This document shows, piece by piece, positions 15,548 to 24,187 of a stretch of 64,000 nt of DNA. Source of the stretch: an uncultured Christensenella sp. (GTDB taxonomy: Bacteria; Bacillota; Clostridia; Christensenellales; Borkfalkiaceae); assembly GCA_910578195.1 (NCBI GenBank), contig CAJTOY010000002.1, forward strand, positions 72,272 through 136,271. Direction: 5' to 3'. The notes beneath the pieces are model-generated. The model was not told the origin of the DNA and did not search any database. It was given only the letters and a program-made list of their open reading frames with translations. The position numbers and the translations under genes are program-made. Within the stretch, counting starts at the first letter, position 1. Every line of letters begins with the position of its first letter.

Positions 15548-15790
15548 CTATTTTTTGAATATGTCTGAATTGATTTGGAAGTCACAACCGTCTGCGAGCA
15601 AAACGCCCGCCTCTACAAGTTTTTTGATTTGCCTGCGCACGTCGTCTTTCTCTACGCCTAAAACCTCAGCTGCATTATAGAAATTTATAGGCGCGGAACG
15701 TTCACCCTGAATTTTGTTTATGTACTTCAATAATTCGTATTCAGGGTTACATAGCCGTTTAAAAACTTCTATAATGTCAATTTTAAGCAT
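15548..15790 (-). CDS. Small winged-helix protein
   Basis: About 80 residues, MLKIDIIEVFKRLCNPEYEL then INFYNAAEVLGVEKDDVRRQIKKLVEAGVLL, a single winged-helix DNA-binding domain of MarR/ArsR-like size. Start placed at 15790, where GGTG lies six bases before the ATG; an ATG nine bases upstream (15799) overlaps the preceding gene. Probably a regulator of late genes or a replication accessory. Confidence 0.6.
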   Translation of the reverse strand: MLKIDIIEVFKRLCNPEYELLKYINKIQGERSAPINFYNAAEVLGVEKDDVRRQIKKLVEAGVLLADGCDFQINSDIFKK

Positions 15791-15998
15791 TGCATTCACC
15801 TATGCTCATTTGTCCGTCGTCCGGTTTACGAACGCCAAGACGCCCGACGGAACGGTGACGGAACGCGCACGCCGGGCAATAACACTCCTTGCCTCCGTCC
15901 GCTGTTGCCCAACCGAAAGACTTTGCCTCGTCTTTTGTTTTGTATTCTTTTAACGTCTGACAATCGGCGCATTCGAATTTATATACCTTTTCGATCAT
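15783..15998 (-). CDS. Small zinc-ribbon-like protein, 71 aa
   Basis: Has two Cys pairs, FECADCQTL near the N-terminus and YCPACAF in the middle, a typical zinc ribbon; the rest is unremarkable. Overlaps the next gene by a few bases. No family recognised. Confidence 0.6.
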   Translation of the reverse strand: MIEKVYKFECADCQTLKEYKTKDEAKSFGWATADGGKECYCPACAFRHRSVGRLGVRKPDDGQMSIGECNA

Positions 15999-16018
15999 AA
16001 CGTAAGCTCCTTATTTTT

Positions 16019-17170
16019 TTATTCTTGATTAACATTGTCCGTATGTTTTGAATGCGTTTTTTCCGAACTTTCTGAAACCTCTTCAGGTTCGGGCGGTTCG
16101 CTTTCCACTTCAGCCCCATGCAGTTGCTGTTCAGCTTCTGCAGGCGTATTCTGCTCCGCTTCTGCTGTTTCATTTTCTTCTGATTTTTTCGCTTCGCCTT
16201 CAGGCTCTGCCACAGTGTTTTTTGCGTCAGGAATTACTTCCTCTACGAGTTCAGATTCTTCGTTGAGCTCTTCCAATTCGTAAAGCGCTTCGAATTCGTC
16301 CTCTTCCGGTTCATAATCTCTGTAATCGGTTTCCTCTAAATCTACTTCAAACGCTTCACCGTCTGAAACCTGCTCAGTTGCTGTCTGCGCTTCGTCCGTA
16401 GGCTCTGCGGCTAAATCCTCAGGCTCGCCCAGCTCGGCTTCTTGCCCCTCTGTACGCTTTTGAGAAAGTTTAACCATAGCGCGTTGACGCCGGATAAATT
16501 CTTCAAGCAAACCGTTTAAATATTCGCCGTTTTTCTTTATAAAACGTTTACGCTTACGCTTTGGAACAAGCGTGTCAATAAACGTGTCAAAAAGCTCTTG
16601 CACGTTTTTCTGTACATAATTTTCTTCGGACTGTTCGTCGTTAGTGTCAGGCTCACCATACAGAATTAATTCTTGCTTTGCAATCTGTTCACGGTATATA
16701 GAATTTTCAATTTCTGCTTCGAGCTCTGCTTCCTTCAGGCATAAGCTCATAGCCAAATTCGGGCGGGATTTAAACTGATACCAACGACGAACATAAGCGG
16801 GCGTCATCTGAGTTAATTTCGCGTTATAGACTTCTTTTTTATGTATTCCGTCTATTTCGCCCTTCCTCTGTATTTCCTCTATCGTGCCCCTATATGAAGC
16901 AAAAACTACGCTTTCCATATAAGACCGCAGTGCTTCCGGCGTAATCGAAAAGCCCTCTTGCATATCGTCAAGCATTTGAAAATAAGTTCTGTTTATATCT
17001 GCAAGTTTTTCGCGCGGTATATAAAAATCTTCGTTTTCCCCGAGTTTAAATTTCGGAAGATTTTGCCGGCGCATAAACTGTGCCGCCAGTTCTGCCGGAT
17101 TCTGTGCATGCACTTCCTGCACTTCCTGCGTTTCGCCGCTGTAAATAACATTCATTTCATTATGCTGCAT
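16019..17170 (-). CDS. Protein with helical N-terminal half and long acidic tail
   Basis: A 383-residue protein not assigned to a family. The first ~245 residues are helical and contain FKLGENEDFYIPREKLADIN and PKRKRKRFIKKNGEYLNGLL; the last ~130 are almost all Glu, Asp, Ala, Pro and Ser and look disordered. The start codon overlaps the stop of the Zot-like ATPase gene by 11 bases, so the two are translationally coupled. A partner or scaffold of the assembly ATPase is possible. No signal peptide or membrane helix. Confidence 0.65.
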   Translation of the reverse strand: MQHNEMNVIYSGETQEVQEVHAQNPAELAAQFMRRQNLPKFKLGENEDFYIPREKLADINRTYFQMLDDMQEGFSITPEALRSYMESVVFASYRGTIEEIQRKGEIDGIHKKEVYNAKLTQMTPAYVRRWYQFKSRPNLAMSLCLKEAELEAEIENSIYREQIAKQELILYGEPDTNDEQSEENYVQKNVQELFDTFIDTLVPKRKRKRFIKKNGEYLNGLLEEFIRRQRAMVKLSQKRTEGQEAELGEPEDLAAEPTDEAQTATEQVSDGEAFEVDLEETDYRDYEPEEDEFEALYELEELNEESELVEEVIPDAKNTVAEPEGEAKKSEENETAEAEQNTPAEAEQQLHGAEVESEPPEPEEVSESSEKTHSKHTDNVNQE

Positions 17171-17996
17171 CGTTCTTAAACCTCCTGTCCCTATACCACG
17201 CCGGACGGGTCGTATTGTAAACTTCGGCTATCTGCTTAGGTAGCTTTTTAACCTTTGCATTGCTCAGCTGATCTAACATACTGTAACTTTTACCGCGCTT
17301 ATCCTCAGGCTCAAAGTCTGACTTACAATTGCGGCTTTCATAACATTCAAAAATGTTGCCTTCATAGTGATAGGTTGTCGCACGGTAATTTGCCGTTTTG
17401 CCTGCAAGGTAATTTTCATAATCTTGCAATGAATAGAATTCCCGGCAATACCACGTTGAGCGCATAACCCTGCCGTATGCGTCCTTCTCGTTTACCATTC
17501 CCTGCACTTCGATAAATTTGTTAGCGTTCTCGCGGATATTCAAGTCAAGCGCCTTGCCGCGCTGTGCGTCTATGATAATTGTCAGATAATTATGTCCGTG
17601 CGTTTCGAACCAACGGCTTACGTTGTCCGGCATAGACGAACTTTCACGCCCGTCCCAGTATTTCCTGCCTTCCGTAATATGTAAGCAACTGCAAGGAAAC
17701 ACCATTTGCAGCTTGTCCGCGGTTTGCGGCGTAGGTATTCCGAGTAAGTAAGGATTCAGTACATAGGGCTTGAACTCCTTTTTATAGCCCATACTTATAT
17801 GCGCTTCGTAATTTGCATAAATGGGCGGCTTTTCCGGGAACGCAAGTTTATTCTTTCTTGTCGTATTAAGCCCTCTGATTATTCTCTCGCACTGACGCTG
17901 CATAATCAGCCCGTTATACTTCAGCTCACGAAGCATAAATAATGTATTTAACGCCGTTTTGCCGGATCTCGGTTTACCTACTATTTCTATCAGCAT
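17160..17996 (-). CDS. Zot/pI-like phage assembly ATPase
   Basis: A 278-residue P-loop NTPase. Walker A is GKPRSGKT (7-14); SCLHITEG (about 103-110) supplies the Walker B acid; THGHNYLTIIIDAQRGKALD (132-151) followed by LNIRENANKFIEV matches the Zot pattern H-x-L-x-I-I-L-x-T-Q...IDxxIRxL. Zot/pI proteins sit at the inner membrane and drive assembly and export of filamentous phage. Unlike many Zot proteins it shows no clear transmembrane helix in its C-terminal third. It is followed by the acidic-tail gene and preceded by basic proteins. This gene is the main reason to call the element inovirus-like. Confidence 0.75.
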   Translation of the reverse strand: MLIEIVGKPRSGKTALNTLFMLRELKYNGLIMQRQCERIIRGLNTTRKNKLAFPEKPPIYANYEAHISMGYKKEFKPYVLNPYLLGIPTPQTADKLQMVFPCSCLHITEGRKYWDGRESSSMPDNVSRWFETHGHNYLTIIIDAQRGKALDLNIRENANKFIEVQGMVNEKDAYGRVMRSTWYCREFYSLQDYENYLAGKTANYRATTYHYEGNIFECYESRNCKSDFEPEDKRGKSYSMLDQLSNAKVKKLPKQIAEVYNTTRPAWYRDRRFKNDAA

Positions 17997-18000
17997 TTTT

Positions 18001-18462
18001 TTAAATTTGTTCGTATTTGTTGCCGTTGCGACCGCGGCGCACTTCTGATTTAACTTTGCGCAAAATTCGCTTATTAGCGTCGTTTTGCTCGTAATACTTA
18101 GTTTTTACCGTTGTTACGTTGACGTTGTTTCTTTTTTCTTCCTTAACCGTTGTAACAGCGATTTTATTCTTTGTCAGATATATGTCGGTTGCACCGGCAA
18201 ACGGATTCCTGCTCTGCTTTTTTGCTTTTTTCATTTTTGCACCGCTTGATTTATTTTGAGTTGTTAGGCATTTCAGACCTTTTAAATCGCTTGTACTATA
18301 CCATTCCACCCCTCTATCGTTCTGCATTGCATAAAGCACGCCTGAAGCACTTTTCATTGTTTTTCCAGTAAATTCCAAATCCTCATAGCCTTGCTGACTG
18401 TTTACCTTTTCACGATAAATTTTGCCTTTTTGAGGTGTTATTTTTTGCCTATCATTTTTCAT
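18001..18462 (-). CDS. Basic protein, 153 aa, unknown
   Basis: Lys/Arg-rich throughout with a central AKMKKAKKQSRNPFAGATDI and a basic C-terminus ILRKVKSEVRRGRNGNK. No signal peptide or membrane helix. It lies four bases before the ATPase gene. Its charge suggests binding of DNA or an acidic partner, for example the acidic-tail protein two genes downstream; not recognised. Confidence 0.55.
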   Translation of the reverse strand: MKNDRQKITPQKGKIYREKVNSQQGYEDLEFTGKTMKSASGVLYAMQNDRGVEWYSTSDLKGLKCLTTQNKSSGAKMKKAKKQSRNPFAGATDIYLTKNKIAVTTVKEEKRNNVNVTTVKTKYYEQNDANKRILRKVKSEVRRGRNGNKYEQI

Positions 18463-18476
18463 TTTGCACCGCCTGA

Positions 18477-18971
18477 TTATTTATCAGTTTTACTTTCTGC
18501 CTTAAACGTGTGCGATACTGTTCTGTTGGTATGTGTTACGGGAATTATTTCACCTGTACGCTTAAAGAAATCAATCGCATAGTCGCGCGCTTCTTTCTCT
18601 GTCGCAAAAGTTTTGCCTGTCCTTCCGTCCCACGCTGTATATCCGCCGACACTTGTTATACGTCTTAATTCTTTCTTTTGCCTTTGCGGCTTTTGCGTGC
18701 GTTTCCCTTTTCTTAATATGATAATTTTGTCAAAATCGTCCGTACTGTTCTCGTAATTCACGTCGTGCATTAAAGGCTTTCCTTTTGCCGCTTTAATCGC
18801 CTTAGGCTTCATTACTGCGGGTTTCTTAGGCGCTGCTGGTTTCTTTGCCGTGGACTTCGCAACGGGTTTTGCCTTAGGCTTTGCCGCCTTTTTTGCGGCG
18901 GGTTTCTTCGCGCTTGAAGCGCGCTTCGTCGTTTGTTTTGCAGTCTGTTTCTTCTTTTTCTTGTCTGCCAT
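18477..18971 (-). CDS. Lys/Ala/Pro-rich histone H1-like protein
   Basis: A 164-residue protein whose first ~65 residues are low-complexity KKPAAKKAAKPKAKPVAKS, like the tails of bacterial histone H1-like proteins; the C-terminal part is a small ordered domain (TSVGGYTAWDGRTGKTFATE, then KEARDYAIDFFKR). It should bind and neutralise nucleic acid. In a virion or segregation context it could condense the genome. A purine-rich GAGAAAAAA leads to the ATG. Confidence 0.65.
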   Translation of the reverse strand: MADKKKKKQTAKQTTKRASSAKKPAAKKAAKPKAKPVAKSTAKKPAAPKKPAVMKPKAIKAAKGKPLMHDVNYENSTDDFDKIIILRKGKRTQKPQRQKKELRRITSVGGYTAWDGRTGKTFATEKEARDYAIDFFKRTGEIIPVTHTNRTVSHTFKAESKTDK

Positions 18972-19079
18972 TTTTTTCTCCTTTTCCTATTGACTTTTTT
19001 ATTGATATTGATTATAATAATTTATGTAATGACAATTTCTTAGGAAATCGGCTGATACTTTCAAGTGTTTGGCACGTCA

Positions 19080-19490
19080 TTACTTTTTTTTGCCCTTTTG
19101 GGCGATGTATTTTTGTTTTGCTTTTTCACCGTATTTTTTAACTTGTCCGAAATCTTCTTCTGTTATTTTTCCTTTTTTAGGACTACTGTATGAGCCTTTT
19201 GGCGCGACAGTTCCCTGTCGACGGACATAGGACGTTTTACCGTTCTTCAACGGGCTTATTGTCAGTTCATAATTAGGGTGGTTTTTACCTTTCTTCTTTT
19301 TACTTGTTAAACCGACGGAAACGTGATTTTCTTCTATATCGTCTACTACGATATGATTATGCCCGCCGCTTTTGTCCTCGTGGAATTTAATTGTTATAGT
19401 CACTATTCCGCTATTATCTGACCTCTTCGCCGTCTTTTCAGACGGCTTTTTTGTTGTCTTTTTTGCCGGTTGCTTTTTCTTTTCGCGCAT
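19080..19490 (-). CDS. Basic protein with central beta domain, 136 aa
   Basis: Begins MREKKKQPAKKTTKKPSEKT; the middle IVTITIKFHEDKSGGHNHIV looks like a beta-rich domain, and the C-terminus is again Lys-rich (KAKQKYIAQKGKKK). Start chosen at 19490, where AGGAG precedes it; the longer frame to 19544 lacks a ribosome site. Overlaps the end of the preceding membrane-protein gene. Third of three consecutive basic proteins. Confidence 0.55.
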   Translation of the reverse strand: MREKKKQPAKKTTKKPSEKTAKRSDNSGIVTITIKFHEDKSGGHNHIVVDDIEENHVSVGLTSKKKKGKNHPNYELTISPLKNGKTSYVRRQGTVAPKGSYSSPKKGKITEEDFGQVKKYGEKAKQKYIAQKGKKK

Positions 19491-19728
19491 TTGGTTTTTT
19501 CTCCTTAGCCTCTGAAGGGCGTTTAAAATTTGTGACTGCTTCAATCAGTATCGTTATCGAGCCTATGCCAAGCGGGACTATTATCCGCCACGGCATGGTC
19601 AAGGAATAGCCCACTACGACCGCCGCCAGCACGATTATCCGAACCGTCACTATCCAGATTATCCGAAGCTTGCCGCGCCCTTCGCTTGCAGGCATTTTCG
19701 CTTTCTTTATCTTTTTGTTTTTTCTCAT
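19438..19728 (-). CDS. Small two-helix membrane protein, 96 aa
   Basis: Basic N-terminus MRKNKKIKKAKMPASEGRGK, then two adjacent hydrophobic helices (IIWIVTVRIIVLAAVVVGYS and WRIIVPLGIGSITILIEAV), then a basic tail rich in Lys and Glu. A good GGAGCGGGT site precedes the ATG. Size and topology fit a small inovirus-type virion or assembly protein. The first half lies inside the preceding gene in another frame. Confidence 0.65.
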   Translation of the reverse strand: MRKNKKIKKAKMPASEGRGKLRIIWIVTVRIIVLAAVVVGYSLTMPWRIIVPLGIGSITILIEAVTNFKRPSEAKEKKPNARKEKATGKKDNKKAV

Positions 19729-19876
19729 ACCCGCTCCGTTTCGGCGGGCTCAGTTCTTCGAATATTAATTTGAACGGGAACTTTATCACCCGACATATTA
19801 AACCCGCCGTAAATTTGATTATTAGCCATAGCAACCGAAACAGCATTGTTGTTACGATTAGCAGAATAGAAATCAC
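19541..19876 (-). CDS. Small membrane protein overlapping the next gene
   Basis: GTG start overlapping the previous stop (TAGTG). The first ~45 residues are convincingly membrane-like (ISILLIVTTMLFRLLWLIIK, then FTAGLICRVIKFPFKLIFEE). The last ~62 codons overlap the 19438-19728 gene in a different frame and have arbitrary-looking composition (many Asp, Arg and Gly). Either both frames are used or the original end of this gene was lost. Confidence 0.45.
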   Translation of the reverse strand: MISILLIVTTMLFRLLWLIIKFTAGLICRVIKFPFKLIFEELSPPKRSGYEKKQKDKESENACKRRARQASDNLDSDGSDNRAGGGRSGLFLDHAVADNSPAWHRLDNDTD

Positions 19877-20064
19877 TACAACCGACCTTTTATCGCGTAT
19901 AAGATTTTAAAAAGAATTATTACTGCAGTAACTATCGCAAGTATTATTATCGCGACGTTCAACGGTACAAGTATTTGGCTTAAAAACGTGAACTTTTCCT
20001 GATACACTCCCGCTGTTATCCGGGCTGTCAAAACAAGTAATGTACAACAGATACTTTCAATCAT
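19876..20064 (-). CDS. 62-aa hydrophobic protein, major coat protein candidate
   Basis: MIESICCTLLVLTARITAGV, a short polar stretch, then a long helix ILVPLNVAIIILAIVTAVII and a basic end FKILYAIKGRL. Size, central helix and positive C-terminus are those of filamentous phage coat proteins or a pVI/holin-like protein; it lacks a clear cleavable signal peptide. AAGGAG precedes the ATG at 20064, which overlaps the upstream stop (ATGA). Confidence 0.55.
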   Translation of the reverse strand: MIESICCTLLVLTARITAGVYQEKFTFLSQILVPLNVAIIILAIVTAVIILFKILYAIKGRL

Positions 20065-21884
20065 TTCAATTTCTCCTTCGCGCCTTTTACTACGCGCGTT
20101 ACAATGATTATCCCTATCAGCACCCCGGATATCACTAACGCGTATTTCCACCAGTCAGATAAATCACCGCCTAAAATATCGTCCATGCCTTGTGACGAGC
20201 CGATAACGGTTATAGGCGACATAACTACCGGCAAAACCGTTTCGAGTTCCTTATCGTTTTTTAAGCCGAGCGAAATTATATCGAAGCCTAAATCCACGGT
20301 TTGCCAACGTACAGATTGACCGTCTTTTTCTGCAAAGCCCCACGTCACACCGGTCGGAACAGCGATTGCCGGAAGTTCTTTATATTCCGACGTGCCGTAT
20401 CTGAACATGACGACCGTTTTATCCTTGCGCATATTTTCCGTGCAATAAGTTTTAAATTCAGCCACGTCTTCTTCGGCGATATATAAACTGTCGGCTAAAT
20501 TATCTGACGATAAATCTTCGCGTTTAACCTCGTAAACCGGCGATATATCGGATATAGTTTCATTGGTGTCGTGCCAAAGCTCGTACCACCACTCACGAAA
20601 GCTATTGCTTGCGTTGAAACCTTCAAGCTCGAACAAATCGTCGGAATTCAGTTCTACCGGCACATGGGTGCCTTGTCCGTCAAACAATAAATCATTATAC
20701 CCGCCGTATGCGGTACCGTTACCGTGTTCGAGCGTCAGCTCGTCCATTCTCTGTAACAGCTCTTTGCGCGTTACAAAACGCCGGCTCGGCGTTGTATCTC
20801 CGGATTTGAATACAAGCAAAGGCTTGCCATATTGCGTATATGGATTATCCAAATCTATTTTTGAGCCTAAAAAATCGTAATAACTCCCATTCCCATACAC
20901 CCAGTCGCTTTTGTAGTGCATGCCGGAACTCGATACCGGATAAGAACTATAATAAGCAAACAATAAATAATCTGTTTTGGGCTTTTCCGTAGCCAAATCG
21001 CAGTAGTATTTTGTCAATGCGTTATACACATTATCATTGTTCACTACTACTACCGGGGCTAACTTATAACGATTGTATTCAGCGCTAATCGAGTACACTT
21101 TGCCGTATCGATTACGATAATCATTATCTATTGCAAAATAGACTGTATTAATTTGCGTTGCCGTTTGCGTGGTATTAGCGTATCGGTAATAAGTGGATTT
21201 GACATTATTGAGCTCGATAACCTCCGCTTGTTTTACCGTGCAATTCAATGAAGACTTGTTTGCGCTGTCACTGCCGCAGCCTTCGGCATAGCCCGTGTAT
21301 GTATATGTGTTTGCTATCTTGTATTCGGTAGGATTTGTACCCGTGTCGTATAGTTCTATTCCGCTGACTTCATACACGCGCGCCGCGCTGTTTACTTGCG
21401 CGAGGATAGCTTGCTTTACCGGGTCGATAAGCTTTATTTTGAATTTATAAAAAAGCCCCTCCTTGCCCGCCTCTTCGCTTCGGTTCAGATATTCGAGGCT
21501 GAATTTTTCGTAAATGTCACAGTACTTAAACTGAATAGTGTTAAGGCGTTCGTTCTTCGTCCAGTCCAAACCGCGGGGATTGTATACATAGACGTATAAG
21601 CCGTAATCGGATTGCTTCTCTTCGTACGGCGAATAACAGAACTCTACAAACGAAATTATCTGTACGTTTTTATTAGCGTCAAAGGTGTATTGCGATAAAT
21701 CAAGCGGTTCGCCGTCAATCGTCGCGCCCTTCAAATCGTCCATTACGTTCCGCGCTTCATATGCAGCAGACGCAGTTTCGGCGGCGCGCGCTGTAATTGC
21801 GCCGCCGCTTATCGTGCTTATTATCAGCAATGCCGTCATTACCGCTATTAAAAAGCTTGTAAGTTTACTACTTAGCCTATTCAT
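20061..21884 (-). CDS. Large exported protein with C-terminal membrane anchor (pIII-like candidate)
   Basis: A 607-residue protein with a signal peptide (basic MNRLSSK, hydrophobic FLIAVMTALLIISTISGG, likely cleavage after ARA near residue 34), a large ectodomain, and one C-terminal helix WWKYALVISGVLIGIIIVTR followed by a Lys/Arg tail. This topology equals that of filamentous phage pIII-type adsorption proteins. The ectodomain matches no family I know; it is rich in Tyr and Asn. It follows the two paralogous surface proteins and overlaps the 62-aa hydrophobic protein by 4 bases. Confidence 0.7.
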   Translation of the reverse strand: MNRLSSKLTSFLIAVMTALLIISTISGGAITARAAETASAAYEARNVMDDLKGATIDGEPLDLSQYTFDANKNVQIISFVEFCYSPYEEKQSDYGLYVYVYNPRGLDWTKNERLNTIQFKYCDIYEKFSLEYLNRSEEAGKEGLFYKFKIKLIDPVKQAILAQVNSAARVYEVSGIELYDTGTNPTEYKIANTYTYTGYAEGCGSDSANKSSLNCTVKQAEVIELNNVKSTYYRYANTTQTATQINTVYFAIDNDYRNRYGKVYSISAEYNRYKLAPVVVVNNDNVYNALTKYYCDLATEKPKTDYLLFAYYSSYPVSSSGMHYKSDWVYGNGSYYDFLGSKIDLDNPYTQYGKPLLVFKSGDTTPSRRFVTRKELLQRMDELTLEHGNGTAYGGYNDLLFDGQGTHVPVELNSDDLFELEGFNASNSFREWWYELWHDTNETISDISPVYEVKREDLSSDNLADSLYIAEEDVAEFKTYCTENMRKDKTVVMFRYGTSEYKELPAIAVPTGVTWGFAEKDGQSVRWQTVDLGFDIISLGLKNDKELETVLPVVMSPITVIGSSQGMDDILGGDLSDWWKYALVISGVLIGIIIVTRVVKGAKEKLK

Positions 21885-21901
21885 GATTTACTCTCGCTTG
21901 T

Positions 21902-23005
21902 TTAAAAAATTATGCTGCCGTTACTCAAATCCAAATCCGATACGTCTACATAAAATCCGCTTACGTCGATAGTGAAATATCCGGATTTTACGCGTCCCGA
22001 ATTGTACTTCGTTCCGTTGTATGTATAGGAATAAAGAATTTCTATGTAGGCATTGTTTGTAGTATCCCCCATTGCCTCATATATCATTGCTTTATATAAA
22101 TTGTCGGTGTTTTCATTTGCTGAATTGAATTGCGAGCCGTCGTCGTTATGCGCAAAGCCAAAGTCTTTTATTGTAAATAACACATCGTCAGTGTTGTATG
22201 TGCTTGTAAAAGACGGATATACGTCGTCAAAATCGGGATTTTCAGCGTCTGCGGCTTTGTAAAATGCTTCATAATACGTGGAAGCTGTTAAATCCGCAGT
22301 CGTGCATACTGTTACTCCGTCACTATCCTCCCATACAAACGTTCCTTCGAGCGTCCCCACCCCGAGAGTGTATGTCATATTCACATACTGACGTTCAACG
22401 TCATCACCGAGATAAAAGCGCGATTGATTAAAAGTAATTGAAGTATTTTCTACGCGCTTAACATAGTCAAGCGTACAGTTCGCCGTAACCGTCGGCGTGC
22501 CCTTCGCTGTTGCCGTTAAAATTATCTGTTCACCGAAAGCGGCTTTACAGCGTATCGTCGCGCTTCCGCCGTATAATGAAGTCGATAAATCAACAAAGTC
22601 TTCACAGTTTTTGCCGCTCGCCCATGCGCTCGACGCGTCTTTAAACTTTAAAGCCCAGTCAACGTCTTTTATTGTTGCATGGTCCGGCTTTACTGTCGCC
22701 GTTATCGTGTAGCTTTCCGGTATTGCGTTTGTAGGCGTTACCGCAAGGCTCATTAACGAGTTGTTTTTGTCCGTTGATACAAGAAACGAATTGTCTGTAT
22801 CGATTTCGTCCGTACCGTCGTCGGGTTTGTCCTTATCGTCCGGGGTCGAAACCGTAGGCGCACCGAACCCGAACGTCCAGTCTTTATAACCGCTTGTACG
22901 CCAGCCTATAAGCCCCGCAAGTACCGACATGATTATTATGAAGGCTATTGCACCGGTCCAGAACGCCGCCCACTTCTTACCGCTTTTTCCGTTATAGTTT
23001 GCCAT
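21902..23005 (-). CDS. N-anchored surface/virion protein A (paralogue family)
   Basis: A 367-residue protein: short basic N-terminus, one membrane helix FWTGAIAFIIIMSVLAGLIG, then the family signature WRTSGYKDWTFGFGAP, an Asp/Pro-rich linker, and a beta-rich body with Ig-like features (TPTNAIPESYTITATVKPDH, VENTSITFNQSRFYLG). It ends in VSDLDLSNGSIIF. Both ends resemble those of the next upstream gene while the middle differs. Probably displayed outside the cell or on the virion with the N-terminus anchored. Confidence 0.7.
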   Translation of the reverse strand: MANYNGKSGKKWAAFWTGAIAFIIIMSVLAGLIGWRTSGYKDWTFGFGAPTVSTPDDKDKPDDGTDEIDTDNSFLVSTDKNNSLMSLAVTPTNAIPESYTITATVKPDHATIKDVDWALKFKDASSAWASGKNCEDFVDLSTSLYGGSATIRCKAAFGEQIILTATAKGTPTVTANCTLDYVKRVENTSITFNQSRFYLGDDVERQYVNMTYTLGVGTLEGTFVWEDSDGVTVCTTADLTASTYYEAFYKAADAENPDFDDVYPSFTSTYNTDDVLFTIKDFGFAHNDDGSQFNSANENTDNLYKAMIYEAMGDTTNNAYIEILYSYTYNGTKYNSGRVKSGYFTIDVSGFYVDVSDLDLSNGSIIF

Positions 23006-23022
23006 TATTTTTCACTCCCTTT

Positions 23023-24162
23023 TTAAAATAAAATTATCACGTCTTTACTGAGCTCGAAATCCGTTACCCACGTCGCCAAATTACTGAAATCCGTTTGGAA
23101 AATTTGTGCATACGCCGTGAGCGAACACAAAAATTCTCCGTTTAAGGAAAACTCTAATAAGTCAACCGATATAGTCATAATCGGTGTATCAGTAAATGGA
23201 TTGTTAACCGTTAATTCATGAAAATCGTTCCAGAACTCAGTCTCGTCGTATTCGCCGACTAACAGCTTTGAAAGGTCTAAGCCGAACGTGAAATCGTCCG
23301 CCAAAAGCTGATTGCCCGAATACGTTATGACACCGTTATTCGCAAACGTGTAATTGTAGCCCATACCGGTATCCATTAAAAGACTTACCATTGTTGAATT
23401 AAGCTCGACCCTCAAATCGCCGGAAACGGAATCGGGCTTTAAAGTGCCTACTCCCCATACATAGTCCATTGTAAGTTTTTCCGTTTTTATGTTTTCCATT
23501 GTTATAGAAAAATTAGGACCGCTACTCGGGTCATAACCCAATATGCTTTCCGGTACCGAAGGGCACTCTATTCGGCACGTCTTTACATAATCCACTCCGT
23601 TTGCCGTGACCGTACACGTCAAAATTATCGTTTCACCGAAACGCTGCATTAAACTCAGAACTGCATATCTGCCGCTTTCGTCAGTCATTCCGTTTTCTGT
23701 ATAATGTGTATTGTCTATTGTTAAAAAGCCGTCTACACTTCCGACCGGCATGCCCGCCGAGCCGGTCATTACCCATTCGCTGTTCGGGTCTTCCCAGGCT
23801 ATCGACCATTGAATAGTATCGAATTTACCGTTTTCGGGCGAAAGCTGCACGGAAAGCTCGTTCGCGCTTTCTGCGTCTTCCGATACGCCGTATGCCGCAA
23901 AATCTTCGCGAGCTATGCGTTTTGACGTCAACGTTATTCCGCTTAACTTGTCAGCGTCGGACTGGTCTTTGTTTTCGTCGTCGGGGTTGTCTGTGTCGTC
24001 TGGAAGCGGTGCCCGCGGCGAGCCGAAACCGTATGTCCAGTCTTTAAATCCGCTTGTACGCCAGCCGGTAAGCCCAGCAAGCACTGCCGCAACCAAGACG
24101 AAACAAATTAAACCTATCCAGAACGCGCCTATACCTTTTTTTTGTTTGTTTTTGTTTGCCAT
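23023..24162 (-). CDS. N-anchored surface/virion protein B (paralogue family)
   Basis: A 379-residue paralogue of the gene at 21902: helix FWIGLICFVLVAAVLAGLTG, signature WRTSGFKDWTYGFGSP, Asp-rich linker, unrelated beta-rich middle, and the similar end VTDFELSKDVIILF. A GGAG-type site lies before the ATG. The sharing of ends with divergent middles suggests a display scaffold whose central domain is exchanged or evolves fast. Confidence 0.7.
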   Translation of the reverse strand: MANKNKQKKGIGAFWIGLICFVLVAAVLAGLTGWRTSGFKDWTYGFGSPRAPLPDDTDNPDDENKDQSDADKLSGITLTSKRIAREDFAAYGVSEDAESANELSVQLSPENGKFDTIQWSIAWEDPNSEWVMTGSAGMPVGSVDGFLTIDNTHYTENGMTDESGRYAVLSLMQRFGETIILTCTVTANGVDYVKTCRIECPSVPESILGYDPSSGPNFSITMENIKTEKLTMDYVWGVGTLKPDSVSGDLRVELNSTMVSLLMDTGMGYNYTFANNGVITYSGNQLLADDFTFGLDLSKLLVGEYDETEFWNDFHELTVNNPFTDTPIMTISVDLLEFSLNGEFLCSLTAYAQIFQTDFSNLATWVTDFELSKDVIILF

Positions 24163-24187
24163 TTTTTTTATTCTCCATGTTTTTTAT

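Noticed and set aside
18477..18971. Assembly artefact from the low-complexity Lys/Ala stretch
   Set aside because: The frame stays open, a normal ordered domain follows, and base composition matches neighbours.
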